Below, one piece after another: positions 1-8,081 of a stretch of 16,210 nt of DNA. The position numbers were made by a program, and so were the translations under genes. The notes beneath the pieces were generated by a model. That model was not told the origin of the DNA and did not search any database. It saw only the letters and a program-made list of their open reading frames with translations. This DNA comes from Bremia lactucae (lineage: Eukaryota; Oomycota; Peronosporomycetes; Peronosporales; Peronosporaceae): assembly GCF_004359215.1 (NCBI RefSeq), contig NW_027152213.1, positions 584,594 to 600,803 on the forward strand, in the 5' to 3' direction. Position 1 is the stretch's first letter. Each line of letters opens with the position of its first letter.

Positions 1-2
1 CT

Positions 3-323
3 CGAGATCCGCAATACGTCGTTCAGCAGCGTTTAACGCATGCGACTGAACGGACGAAGGTAAGGCAGCCGCGAGTAGGTGGGCGAGATCGCCACTCCTA
101 TCGGGCGCCACCTGCACTGATGGATGCGGGTGGGAATCAACGCTTCCTTGTTGGAAGGTTGCTTGCCCACCGCTCCGTGAGGCAAGGGTATCAGATCCTC
201 GTCCAATGGAAAGGTTATCCGAAGAGTTTTGACTCTTGGAAACCGATCGATACCCTACGTATTGATGTGCCCGGCTTGGTTGCTGCCTATGAAAAGGAGC
301 ACCAGCTGAGGCCACTTCGCTAG
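3..323 (+). CDS. Ty3/gypsy polyprotein C-terminus with chromodomain (partial)
   Basis: The frame is open from the first complete codon of the window to a TAG at 321-323, so this is the tail of a longer reading frame that begins outside; the ATG at 120 is internal. The last 60 or so residues form a chromodomain: a beta-strand core reading YQILVQWKGYP, then FDSW and a following proline, ending in a short helix (VPGLVAAYEKEH). This is the usual C-terminal module of chromovirus-type gypsy integrases. In that family it helps steer integration to modified histones in chromatin. The upstream 35 codons are basic and fit the integrase-chromodomain linker. No stop or frameshift is seen in the visible part. 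A host chromodomain protein is less likely, because the domain is terminal and everything around is retrotransposon DNA. Confidence 0.8.
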   Translation, partial: RDPQYVVQQRLTHATERTKVRQPRVGGRDRHSYRAPPALMDAGGNQRFLVGRLLAHRSVRQGYQILVQWKGYPKSFDSWKPIDTLRIDVPGLVAAYEKEHQLRPLR

Positions 324-334
324 TCTCAAATGGA

Positions 335-1130
335 CTAGCAGAAGTAGCGTTGTGAGAAGAAACAGGGGTACAGTACCGCCCATGATTCTTTCACACGCAA
401 GCGGGCGAAATTAATTCGCTTCGACCGCTGTTTCATCGCATCGGAATGCGGATGAATGCGGCGCAGGAATTCCGCCTCGTATTGGTCGGGCGTTTCATTT
501 AAACGCAACACGACCGGAATCGGGAAAATACGCCCAAGCGATTTTCCCTGAGCCCTCCATGATTAAAAGACGCCATAATAAGTATGTGCGTCTACAAGAG
601 CGCGCTTCAGAAGCGACGGTCTTGGCCCGTTTAAACGAGGCCATTTAGATAGGGGGCATCTTTGAAATGCCACCCGTCACATAGCCGCGTTCTAAACGAC
701 TGGCTTGTGACACCGACTGAGCACGTTCACGTGTCGTCGGCGGAGCTTTAGGCTCCGAATCCTCTATTTCAGAGCCATTATGGATTATGGTCTGAGCATA
801 AGGCGCTGTGGTTATACCCAACGGAGAAGCGGCTCGCCGAACCTGGCATCTGCACACCCGGGTATGCTCCCGCGGGCATGGCATGCCCATGAATTCCAGG
901 CTCAAGTCCATGAGCCATTCCATGGTTGACATTGGCCTGGGCTGGCGCGTCGACCATGAGATCTCCGGCCCCGACAAATCGCCATGCATGGCGAGCATCT
1001 TGTCCAGCGCTTCCGCGAACACTGCCGACTTTTCTTCCAGTTGGTGGTCTTCGGCCGTTCCTCGACCTTCGACCACCACAGCGGGTGAGGCTCCTTGAGC
1101 TGCGCCGCCGAAATGATCCGTTGGGCTCAT
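335..1130 (-). pseudogene. Gag-like relic of a minus-strand LTR element
   Basis: On the minus strand a 161-codon frame runs from 1130 to a stop at 645. Its first ATG lies inside the primer-binding site next to an LTR end, which is where gag of a copia-type element should begin. The frame is rich in Ala, Glu, Pro and Arg without a zinc knuckle. Beyond 645 another minus-strand frame continues to 335 with one TAA (563-565). It reads sensibly, with segments LNETPDQYEAEFLRRIHPH and KRINFARLRVKESW, so a frameshift near 645-660 may join the two. I do not recognise a named family for either part; gag is inferred from position only. The relic stops 12 bases from the end of the gypsy frame on the other strand, so one element probably truncated the other. 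Confidence 0.35.
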
Positions 1131-1134
1131 AAAC
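1118..1134 (-). other. Copia-type primer-binding site (half-tRNA iMet)
   Basis: Directly after the LTR end (CTACA, minus strand) the sequence reads GTTTATGAGCCCAACGG. The complement GGGCTCATAAAC contains the CAT anticodon and matches the anticodon arm of eukaryotic initiator tRNA-Met (GGGCTCATAACC) except for one base. Drosophila copia primes from a cleaved initiator tRNA-Met at this same region of the tRNA. The second copia element here has the related GGTTATGAGC at 7410-7419. Confidence 0.6.
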
Positions 1135-1198
1135 TGTAGAAGTTGGTAGTAGTGTTACAGAGGAGGTAGAAGTAAAACTGATACATATCAAGCATTAA
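1135..1198 (-). repeat. LTR family A, 3' end fragment
   Basis: These 64 bases are the reverse complement of 5036-5099 with only two mismatches. The right-hand copy is the end of a 3' LTR, so this piece is the 3' end of the same LTR family on the minus strand. It is followed on that strand by a primer-binding site, which identifies it as a former 5' LTR. The rest of that LTR is missing: after about 1199 the sequence changes to family B. Confidence 0.75.
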
Positions 1199-1210
1199 CT
1201 TGATATATAT

Positions 1211-1570
1211 TATAGGCGGACACGTCGTAATGCGGCCACGCTCTAGTTAGACACACACCCTAGCACAGCGAAGAAGCGATTTAACCTGCTTCTCTTGCGT
1301 GCAGTGAGGTAGTTGTGGTGGGCGCGCAAGCGACCTCACCCAACACACTAAGTACTCTGGTTAAGTGTCGTCACGGAAACGGTAATCCGTCTCCTCGTGC
1401 GCACTTACCAAGTAGAAAGTAGTTTTCAGACTGATTTATTTTTAATAGAACTAAATTCAAATACCTATTTTTACCAATTAAATTGTTATCTCTATAGATA
1501 ACATTTAATATGTGTTGCGAGCGTATCTTCCAAGATACCTCGCGTAACGGATGACGCTAGCCGTCATCAG
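1211..1570 (-). repeat. LTR family B, truncated copy (minus strand)
   Basis: The reverse complement aligns along its whole length with the complete LTR B copies at 6076-6629 and 13494-14028, for example the shared block GGTAAGTGCGCACGAGGAG. It contains the 3' two thirds of the LTR, up to the single hairpin GATGACGctagcCGTCATC (1550-1568). The 5' third is lost exactly where copia-1 gag begins, so 1570/1571 is a recombination or insertion breakpoint. Confidence 0.8.
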
Positions 1571-2148
1571 GGCCCCGGCCAACACCTCGCTGGTACGGCG
1601 CAGAAATACTATCGGCGGCAGGTGGAAATTTGGTGGTCTGAGAGTCCGACCTTGGAGCATGCAATGCAAAGGTTACTTCAGACCTTCAAAACCAAGATAA
1701 CACCTGCCCAGAGCATGAAGCTGTTTACTGCAGCCAAGTCGTCTCAGCGCAGCTGGACGGAACATTTTCTGTGTCTGACCGCTGTAAGCGATGCGTGTGG
1801 AGGTGCGGACAACCTCGTGCTGGACAACATCGTGCATAATGACGATCCGTCTATGCGCACGACCATGTTGTCCCGCCTAAATTTAAACAGGATCATATAC
1901 CTTCGTCAAGCTGAAGAGCTCTCCCAATTTGCTCAGTCAACGGAACTCTGAAGTTTGAAGCATTTTGGTCGAGCTGTTGTTAACATCGTCGAACCGAACA
2001 ACCAACCCAAGAGGACCGAATGGATCAAGAAACAACATGGCCCGCAACGACCCAAGCAGTGTTACCTATGTGGCAACGCCGGGCTCCTGAAGATGAACTG
2101 CCCAAAAGGTACCAAGAAGAAACAAGATGCGAATTTTGTCTTGGCATT
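1571..2148 (+). pseudogene. Copia-1 gag (5'-truncated, one stop)
   Basis: A frame that enters directly from the LTR B breakpoint encodes the C-terminal part of a copia gag: a helical segment containing ITPAQSMKLFTAAKSSQRSW and CGGADNLVLDNIV, then a leucine-rich stretch and the nucleic-acid-binding tail. The N-terminal half and start codon are gone. One in-frame TGA interrupts it at 1949-1951 and the same frame then continues. The zinc knuckle at 2060-2101 keeps all three cysteines of C-x2-C-x4-H-x4-C but has Leu (CTC) where the His should be, so it should not bind zinc normally. Near 2148 reading must shift to the next frame for protease. The product would have been the structural protein of the virus-like particle. 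It cannot be functional now. Confidence 0.7.
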
Positions 2149-2460
2149 TCCAGGACATCGGACGATTTCACCAAGTCACTGGGTGTGGACAGCGGCTCAG
2201 GTTGTCATCTGGTTAATGACTTGAGCTTTCTGGAAGCTGCGGTGGACTGTAACACCGAATGTTTTACCGCAGCGTCGGATAGTGAACCACTTCGGATCAC
2301 CAAACAAGGAAGCGTCATGATCCGGGTCAAAGCACTTGGACTAACTAAGACCATTCGTCTTCTCGATGTTCAATACGCCTCCAATTTGGAGTGTAACATC
2401 ATATCGTTTGGGAAACTCGAGTCGAAAGGATGCGTTCTTGAATACCGAGAAGGGAGATGC
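2149..2460 (+). pseudogene. Copia-1 aspartic protease and start of pre-integrase region
   Basis: This is a copia-type retropepsin. The active site reads VDSGSGCHLVND, with the catalytic Asp at 2188-2190 and the His typical of copia proteases seven residues after the Asp-Ser-Gly start. It is followed by the strand ITKQGSVMIR, then TIRLLDVQYASNLECNIISF and GKLESKGCVLEY, the conserved sequence leading into the gag-pre-integrase domain. The frame is one off the gag frame. At about 2460 the pre-integrase zinc-binding part and the first catalytic region of integrase are missing. The reading passes directly to sequence near the second catalytic Asp, so an internal deletion of several hundred bases is inferred by comparison with the normal copia order. 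Confidence 0.75.
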
Positions 2461-3151
2461 CGCTGCGATGCACTTCAAGAATTTCTTGGTGGCTTTGAGC
2501 GTCAATTCAAGTGCCGTATGCACGTTCTACGTACAGACGGTGGAGTTGAGTACAAGCCTCTGGACGTTTTTTGCAAGAAAGTCGGTGTCTCTCGTCAGGT
2601 GAGCGAGCGTAAATCAGGCCAGCAATGGTAAAGCTGAACGCATGCATCGCACCATCACGTACATGGTGCAAGCATTGTGTTAGCAAGTGGGTTACCCTTG
2701 GCGTTTTGGGGTGATGCTGCAGAAGATGCAGCATACATCCTGAATCGAAGCCCTACGAAGCCAAACGAAGGTGACATCTCACCTATTGGGATGTTAACCA
2801 AGAAGATGCCCGGCTTAAGTGACATTGTGGTTTTCGGGTCTCCATGCACCGTGCACCGAACGACCTCGAACAAGTCGTTAAGTCCTCGGGGAAAACAGGG
2901 GATCATCATCGGCAAGAATGACGAGATGAAAGGATATCGGGTTTTCATACCGATGTAACGTGTCGTGGTGGTGAGCCAACATGTGAAAATGTTGAGACAC
3001 TGGATAACATACAAAGGACAAACGTGACCAAAACGCTACATGGTACCGAAGGTCAGGATGAGCTCGGTGACCAAGATGACACGAGCAAATCAAGGGCAAG
3101 ATCGTCGGGATGGACACGTGATCCACACATGACACAGTCACGTCGGACTAA
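2461..3151 (+). pseudogene. Copia-1 integrase, internally deleted and frameshifted
   Basis: The retained part of the DDE integrase starts at FLGGFERQFKCRMHVLRTDG, with the second catalytic Asp at 2536-2538. The catalytic Glu lies in NGKAERMHRTITYM (Glu codon 2636-2638), read in a different frame. After another shift follow LPLAFWGDAAEDAAYILNRS and the C-terminal segment GIIIGKNDEMKGYRVF. A stop at 2956-2958 and a further shift precede a spacer (TLDNIQRTNVTKTL) that leads to RT. The first catalytic Asp is absent. At least three frame changes are needed to read through, so this is a dead integrase. The order and motifs leave little doubt about the family. Confidence 0.8.
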
Positions 3152-4105
3152 CGGAGACACATCAATGACACACACAATAATGTCGACATGGTCAACGTTG
3201 TTCGAGACCCAAGGAACTATGGCGAGGCCGTACGGAGCGACAGCAAGGACAAATGGGCTGTGGCCATCAAGGACGAGCTGGATGCACTGGAGGAAAATGG
3301 TGTGGGGGCGGTTGTTGTTCCACCTGACAACGACCACATACTACACAACAAATGGGTCTTCAAGACAAAGACCGACGCCGACGGGAAAGTCGAACGATAC
3401 AAGGCCAGACTTGTTGCGTGCGGGAACGAGCAGTTGTTTGGAGTCGACTACACCTTAACCTTTGCCGCAGTTATGGAACTCGGGACAGTCAAGGTGATTC
3501 TAGTCCACTCACGCAGATGGAACGTACCGGCCCGGCACGGCGATGTGCCGAACGCATACGTCAATGCTGATCAAGAAAAGGACCTCGACATCTACATGAA
3601 AATACCAAGCGGTATGCAAGTTAATTACGACACCTTCGGCAATCATGGAGTGGACGGGGCAAAACAAATCGCGCTGTTGCTCAAGAAATCCTTGTACGGT
3701 TTGAAACAAGCAGGAAGATTATGGAGCCAGCTACTGCACTTCAAGTTGACTGAGCTGAATTTCAGACAATGCACGACGGACATGTGTCTATACGTCAACC
3801 GAACCGGCACAGATGTAACGGTCGTCGGTATTTACGTCGACGATTTACTGGTGACTAGAACGTCGAATGATGTCGTCGGACAATTGTTCAAGGACATGGC
3901 GTCTTTCGAGATCAAGGACCTTGGCATTGTGAACAAGTTCCTCGGACTGAGGGTCAAGCTGGACGATAACGAAGGCTACGTGTTATACCAAGATGTTATA
4001 ATCGATTCACTGCTGAAGGAACATGGACTGGCTACAGCTAACGGGGTTCGATCACCAATAAGAGACGAATGCAATGACGTCGATGAGACGAACTCGGAGT
4101 CCTGA
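3152..4105 (+). pseudogene. Copia-1 reverse transcriptase (RVT_2), long open frame inside a broken pol
   Basis: This is the best preserved part of copia-1: 318 codons open, 305 from the ATG at 3188 to the TGA at 4103-4105. Recognisable in order are WAVAIKDELDALEENG, the finger segment KWVFKTKTDADGKVERYKAR, palm motif A in HGDVPNAYV, SLYGLKQAGRLW, and the catalytic YVDD at 3833-3844 within VVGIYVDDLLVT. KDLGIVNKFLGLRV follows. These are the standard landmarks of Ty1/copia RT, which copies the element RNA into DNA inside the particle. The ATG at 3188 is internal to pol: the frame is open upstream to 3152 and belongs to a polyprotein. All RT catalytic aspartates are present, yet integrase upstream and RNase H downstream are broken. 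I classify it as part of a pseudogene. Confidence 0.85.
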
Positions 4106-4836
4106 AGCCGACCGCCAAGGTTGGAGATGCAAGTGTCAAGGATTTCCAGTCACTCGTCGGACGTTTACTCTGGATCACGCGTTGCACTCGACCGGACATT
4201 TGTTTCGCGGTACACTGGGCGACTCAACAGACTCGCAGCCGACAACCAAGGATTGGAGAACGGCAAAACGACTCGCAAGATACCTGAAAGAGACAAAGAG
4301 GTTGAAGTTGTGCATTAACAGCTCACAAGGTATGGACGACCCAATCAAGACTGAAAGCTGGAGTGATGCAGATTTTGCCGCGGACATGTCCGACCGCAAG
4401 TCGGTCACGGGATACGTTCTCACGATGGATGGTGCTGTCGTGTCATGGACGTACAAAAAGTAGACATGTGTGTCGCTGAGCACTATGGAAGCTGAGTTCA
4501 TCGCGGCATCCCACGCTGGTCGTGAGCTGTTGGGGTTGAAGGAACTGTTGGCGAACTAAACATGAAGATCGTCAAGCCGATATCGATGTGGATCGATAAT
4601 CAAGCCGCGATCAACTTGTTGAAGACCGAAAAGAGCTTATCAAGTGCAAAGCATGTGGATATTCGGTTCAAGTTCATCTGCCACTACGCTCAAGCAAACG
4701 AGGTTGAGCCACACTTCATCAAGTCAGAAGAAATGATTGCTGATCTCCTGGCCAAGGCACTGGCGGCACCAAGGATGAGGGATCTACGTGCGATGTTCAA
4801 TTTGAAGAACTCCCCCCGGATACGGTTGAGGAGGAG
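4106..4836 (+). pseudogene. Copia-1 connection domain and RNase H, with stop and frameshifts
   Basis: After the RT stop the connection region is read in another frame (LVGRLLWITRCTRPDICFAV), then shifts again to DWRTAKRLARYLKETKRL. RNase H follows: SWSDADFAADMSDRKSVTGY with a catalytic Asp, an in-frame TAG at 4461-4463, then STMEAEFIAASHAGREL with the catalytic Glu. The last part shifts frame once more to MWIDNQAAINLLK and HVDIRFKFICHY, ending in IADLLAKALAAPRM. This enzyme degrades RNA in RNA-DNA hybrids during element replication. The final frame runs past the expected end into the LTR (stop about 4870). A purine-rich tract, GAGGAGGAG-like, occupies roughly 4826-4836 and marks the plus-strand primer site. 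Confidence 0.8.
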
Positions 4837-5099
4837 TGTTAAAAGCTTTTGCTTTTTTGACAGGTCGTGAAGGTCAAGGGCAATACTCTGTCACACGGTA
4901 AGTAAGAACCGTATCTGATTGTCTAACAGACTTGACATTCTAACAGGTGTGACGGAGCTGGATAGACGTGAACTATAGACGATATAGTTGCAGTCCGTGT
5001 CGTATGCATATGTAGGTATTAACGAATGAGGAAATTTAATGCTTGACATATATCAGTTTTACTTCTACCTCCTCTGTAACACTACTACCAACTTCTACA
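4837..5099 (+). repeat. Copia-1 3' LTR (family A)
   Basis: It begins TGTTA directly after the polypurine tract of copia-1 and ends CTACA at 5099, giving the TG...CA ends of an LTR of about 263 bp. The 3' boundary is supported by the inverted copy at 1135-1198, whose similarity also stops at that base. An alternative end at TAACA (5077-5081) would pair with the TGTTA start but ignores the repeat boundary. No matching 5' LTR in the same orientation is present in the window. Confidence 0.75.
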
Positions 5100-5533
5100 A
5101 AATTTGGGCGAGGATTGCGTGTAAGATTCGTCGTGTAACTCAACTAGGCTCACCACTCACGGACAAGCCTACATGATGAAAGCTAAAACCATCGTCTGGG
5201 TACGGGTAACAAGCCAAGTCTAAGATCAGGTATCGATTAAGCGGGTTTGCATTAATTGGTCACAAACAACAGAGTTGTCAAGTAAGGCGCGCATGCCTCG
5301 GTTGGCTTGAATTGTGGATAAGTTGGAATTGAAAACTTGAGTCGATGGGTGACAATCTACTGTTGCAAAACTTCGTCTTTTGTTTAGAAGCAATCTTCGG
5401 GCAAGCAGTAGTATCAGCTCAAATAAATGGTAAAGGTCAGCAAGGTTAGTCGTTTGAGCCTTACTAAACACTCACGGACACTTTTCTGACAGCATCTATT
5501 GCAAATGCTTGCAGAATACGATCAATAATAAAA
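5100..5533. other. No recognisable feature
   Basis: This follows the 3' LTR of copia-1 and reaches the assembly gap. Short frames occur on both strands, the longest being 81 codons on the minus strand (5226-5471), but none shows a motif or repeat I recognise. It may be old intergenic DNA or decayed element sequence. Confidence 0.4.
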
Positions 5534-5633
5534 NNNNNNNNNNNNNNNNNNNNNNNNNNNNNNNNNNNNNNNNNNNNNNNNNNNNNNNNNNNNNNNNNNN
5601 NNNNNNNNNNNNNNNNNNNNNNNNNNNNNNNNN
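5534..5633. other. Assembly gap of 100 N
   Basis: Exactly 100 ambiguous bases, a conventional placeholder length. True distance between the flanks is unknown, so relations across this point are uncertain. Confidence 0.95.
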
Positions 5634-5835
5634 ATTGGACTGGAATTTTAGCGACATACATCCCGAAAGCCACGTCTTGGCCCAAGCGGCCTCTGTCGAT
5701 TTTTGTTAAGCGCTAATCGGAACCATTCAAACACTTTTCTCGCAATTTAGACCCACGCCTCGTTCTCGCTTACTACTAGAGGTCAATCGCATTTACCAGT
5801 CAGCGCGCAACAGACAATGACGGCCGTGCAAAGTA
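5634..5835. other. No recognisable feature
   Basis: About 200 bases after the gap with moderate GC content and no motif, repeat or long frame that I could assign. Confidence 0.4.
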
Positions 5836-6060
5836 CATAAATATTATTTCATAATAGGAATTATAAATATTATCTCCTATAAGAGAAAACAAAAAAGAAG
5901 TATAAATTAGTATATTTTATAACATTGACTTAACTTTTCCAGGATTCGATTATTTTGTTGCAAGAAGACAATAGTTAGGATGATTCGTAATTTGATTTCT
6001 AGTTAACCCCGCTAATCGATGCTAGACACACGAATGAGCGGTGCGCAAGGGCTAGTACTG
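5836..6060 (+). repeat. AT-rich diverged repeat, copy 1
   Basis: This stretch resembles 6668-6905 in the same orientation. Both have an ATAAATATTATTTC-like start, a TTGACTTAA block, an AAGACAATA block, and an end reading ACACGAATGAGCGGTGCGCA here and ACACGATTGGGCGGTGCGTG there. The two are clearly related but heavily diverged. They flank the complete LTR B at 6076-6629. They may be LTRs or terminal parts of an older element. Confidence 0.5.
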
Positions 6061-6075
6061 AACCAATAGGCGGGC

Positions 6076-6629
6076 TGTAACGGGCTAGAGTTGCCCTAAT
6101 GTTACACAGTCCCCATTAAGTACATTTGGTACTTAAGGGGATGGTCAATTACTAAATAATAGTAATTAGACCCAACACTCGGGTGTGGTGCACATTTGTG
6201 ACCAACCCTTGTGGATGTGATGCACATGGGTGCATTCACATTAGGAGGGATGACGCCCAGCGTCATCCATGATGACGGCTAGCGTCATCAGTTACGCGAG
6301 GTATCTATAAAGATACGCTCGTAATACATATTAAATGATATCTATAGAGATATCATTTTAATTGGTAAAAATAGGTATTTGTATTTAATTCTATTAAATA
6401 TAAATCAGTCTGAAAATTACTACCTACTTGGTAAGTGCGCACGAGGAGACGGATTACCGCTCCCGTGACGTCACTTCACCAGAGTTCTTAGTGTGTTGGG
6501 TGAGGTCGCTTGCGCGCCCACCACAACTACCTCACTGCACGCAAGAGAAGCAGGTGCAAACCGCTTCCTCGCTGTGCTAGGGTGTGTGCTTAAGTAGAGC
6601 GTGGCCACATTACGACGTGCCCGCCTACA
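6076..6629 (+). repeat. Complete LTR family B (solo), copy 1
   Basis: It starts TGTAACGGGC and ends CCGCCTACA, the TG...CA ends of an LTR. It aligns over its full length with 13494-14028, and its 3' two thirds align with the reverse complement of 1211-1570. Outside these ends the three copies diverge, which defines the boundaries. The first 29 bases can fold, because GGGC/GCCC sit inside TGTAAC/GTTACA. Two adjacent hairpins lie at 6249-6267 and 6271-6289. No element body with matching polarity is attached, so it is a solo LTR. I see no convincing target-site duplication. Confidence 0.75.
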
Positions 6630-6667
6630 GTGCTTCTGTCATCACAGCTAGTGCGACTGGGTGTACC

Positions 6668-6905
6668 GTTACATATATATTATTTCCAATAAGAGGATAA
6701 TACGTATTATTTACAATAATAAGAGAATAACGAAGATGTATACAATCATTATAATCCAATAATTTTGACTTAATATACCAACATTCCCAAATCTAATAAA
6801 ATTGAGGCAACAAGACAATATTGGTTGATTTAAGTACAAATCAACCCCCACCAATCATTACAAGACACGATTGGGCGGTGCGTGAGGATGTGCTATACAT
6901 AGTGT
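6668..6905 (+). repeat. AT-rich diverged repeat, copy 2
   Basis: This is the direct-orientation counterpart of 5836-6060, longer and apparently less decayed. It starts just after LTR B copy 1 and ends before the small frame at 6962. Its identity is unknown. Confidence 0.5.
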
Positions 6906-6961
6906 TATAAATATATATAATAATTAGTAATTAGGTTACCTTTGAGCACTCCTCCACCACC

Positions 6962-7156
6962 ATGCCAAAAGCAAAAGCTCGAGAAAGACGTGCAGCTGTT
7001 CTCGTCGTTTACAGCAAACGACACGTTCGAACGTAAACTGAAGCAACGCTTGAGCCTGGGTTGGTGGCGGCTACTTCTGCGGTGTTGCCATCAGCGACTT
7101 TGAGCATTGTTGTTGGTGGTTTTTCCGGTGACTTGAACCCCAACTCCAGCTTCTAA
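6962..7156 (+). pseudogene. Short basic frame, possible gag leader (unassigned)
   Basis: An ATG in a CACC-ATG context opens a frame starting MPKAKARERRAA that stops after 24 codons at 7034-7036. The same frame then resumes for about 40 codons (SAVLPSATLSIVVGGFSGDL) to a TAA. I do not recognise a family. The position, just after an LTR-like AT-rich block and before LTR D, and the basic N-terminus would suit the start of a gag gene whose remainder was replaced. This is a weak suggestion. Confidence 0.2.
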
Positions 7157-7198
7157 ATCGATTGTTGTTGGTATGGCGGGCTAAGAGAAAGCGGGTGG

Positions 7199-7409
7199 CA
7201 TTGGAAGAATATGCATTCAGTGCATAGTAACCGCCGCCTCAAAGAGACTTATCACGGCCGTTAGGATTTTCAAGAAGAAAGCGAATCGATTGCAAGAAGT
7301 CGCGGCAAAGAAATCGTCATGTATAGGGACTCTTTCTAACTGTATTAAAACATTTGTTCCCCAATAATTGCTGGTGTGAATACTCATGCAGATTGTGCTT
7401 CACACTACA
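7199..7409 (+). repeat. LTR family D, 5' LTR of plus-strand copia-2 fragment
   Basis: The sequence matches the reverse complement of 9011-9234 over its length, for example GCATAGTAACCGCCGCCTC and GAAGTCGCGGCAAAGAAA. It has an internal deletion of about 30 bases near 7320 and several substitutions. It ends CACTACA and is followed at once by a copia-type primer-binding site, so it is a 5' LTR. Its first bases have decayed from TG to CA. Confidence 0.75.
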
Positions 7410-7420
7410 GGTTATGAGCA
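7410..7420 (+). other. Copia-type primer-binding site (half-tRNA iMet)
   Basis: GGTTATGAGC immediately follows the CTACA end of the LTR. It is complementary to the anticodon arm of initiator tRNA-Met. Similarity to the tRNA ends after ten bases (ATAAG instead of CCC), consistent with decay. Confidence 0.6.
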
Positions 7421-8081
7421 TAAGATCAAGGACTTGGTAAAGAGATCGTAACGAAAGTACGACAACACCAAGCCCACGCAAGTAGGACGACATAATAAAG
7501 GGACCGACACGGGGAATAAAGATGGAAGAACGCGGCATAGCACAAGGAAGGCATGCCGAAGAAAAGATCGAAGGGGTAACATCACCAGGAGAATAGGCCG
7601 CAGCCCTTACGAAGATGCTCAAGATGCTCGAGAGCATAGACAACCGTGTTCTTGATTCAATTGCGGCAAGAGAGGACATTTGGCGGCAAAATGCCATCAA
7701 CCTAAAAAACGATGACCGCGGAAAAGCTAATTTTGTGTTGGCTGCACGCAAGTATCCGGAGCGCAAGAAACTGAAGGGGCTATAGTTTTGACACCACTGA
7801 AGGGTATTTTGAATACGTGGGTGATCGACGGTGGTGCAAGGAGGCATCTCATCCAAGACCTAGACTTTCTAAATGATGCCTCATAATGTGATAGAAATTA
7901 TGGACTCCTGTTGCCTGATTGATGTACACTCAAGGTAACCGAGCAAGAATCTGTAATGCTTCATGAATTGTGGATGGTAAAGACTTACTTAAGTGTATTA
8001 CGCACCCAAGCTGTTAAGAAACCTCATATCAATGGTATATTGTTTGAAAAGGGGTGTTCACTGGTTAAGGAGCCCGACTGG
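7421..8081 (+). pseudogene. Copia-2 gag end, zinc knuckle, protease and pre-integrase start (degenerate)
   Basis: No long frame survives, but landmarks appear in the right order after the primer-binding site. At 7653-7694 a CCHC knuckle reads (stop)-FNCGKRGHLAAKC, in which the first Cys codon has become TGA, followed by a basic tail. At 7818-7862, in the frame starting at 7818, the protease site reads WVIDGGARRHLIQDLDFLND; the catalytic Asp (7827-7829) is kept, but the usual Ser is Gly. Further on, INGILFEKGCSLVKEPDW (about 8028-8080) corresponds to the segment leading into the pre-integrase domain (compare GKLESKGCVLEY in copia-1). The reading is cut by the solo LTR inserted at 8087. At least three frame changes and several stops make this non-functional. 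Confidence 0.65.

Noticed and set aside
1121..1134. tRNA-Met-like anticodon arm, possible tRNA gene
   Set aside because: Only the anticodon-arm bases are present, next to an LTR end; no acceptor, D or T arm. It is a primer-binding site.
1135..5099. DNA transposon with 64-bp terminal inverted repeats
   Set aside because: The right repeat is the end of a copia 3' LTR preceded by a polypurine tract, and the interior is copia pol; no transposase and no target-site duplication.
5464..5709. Frames crossing the N run
   Set aside because: Their length comes from the 100 ambiguous bases; they cannot be supported.
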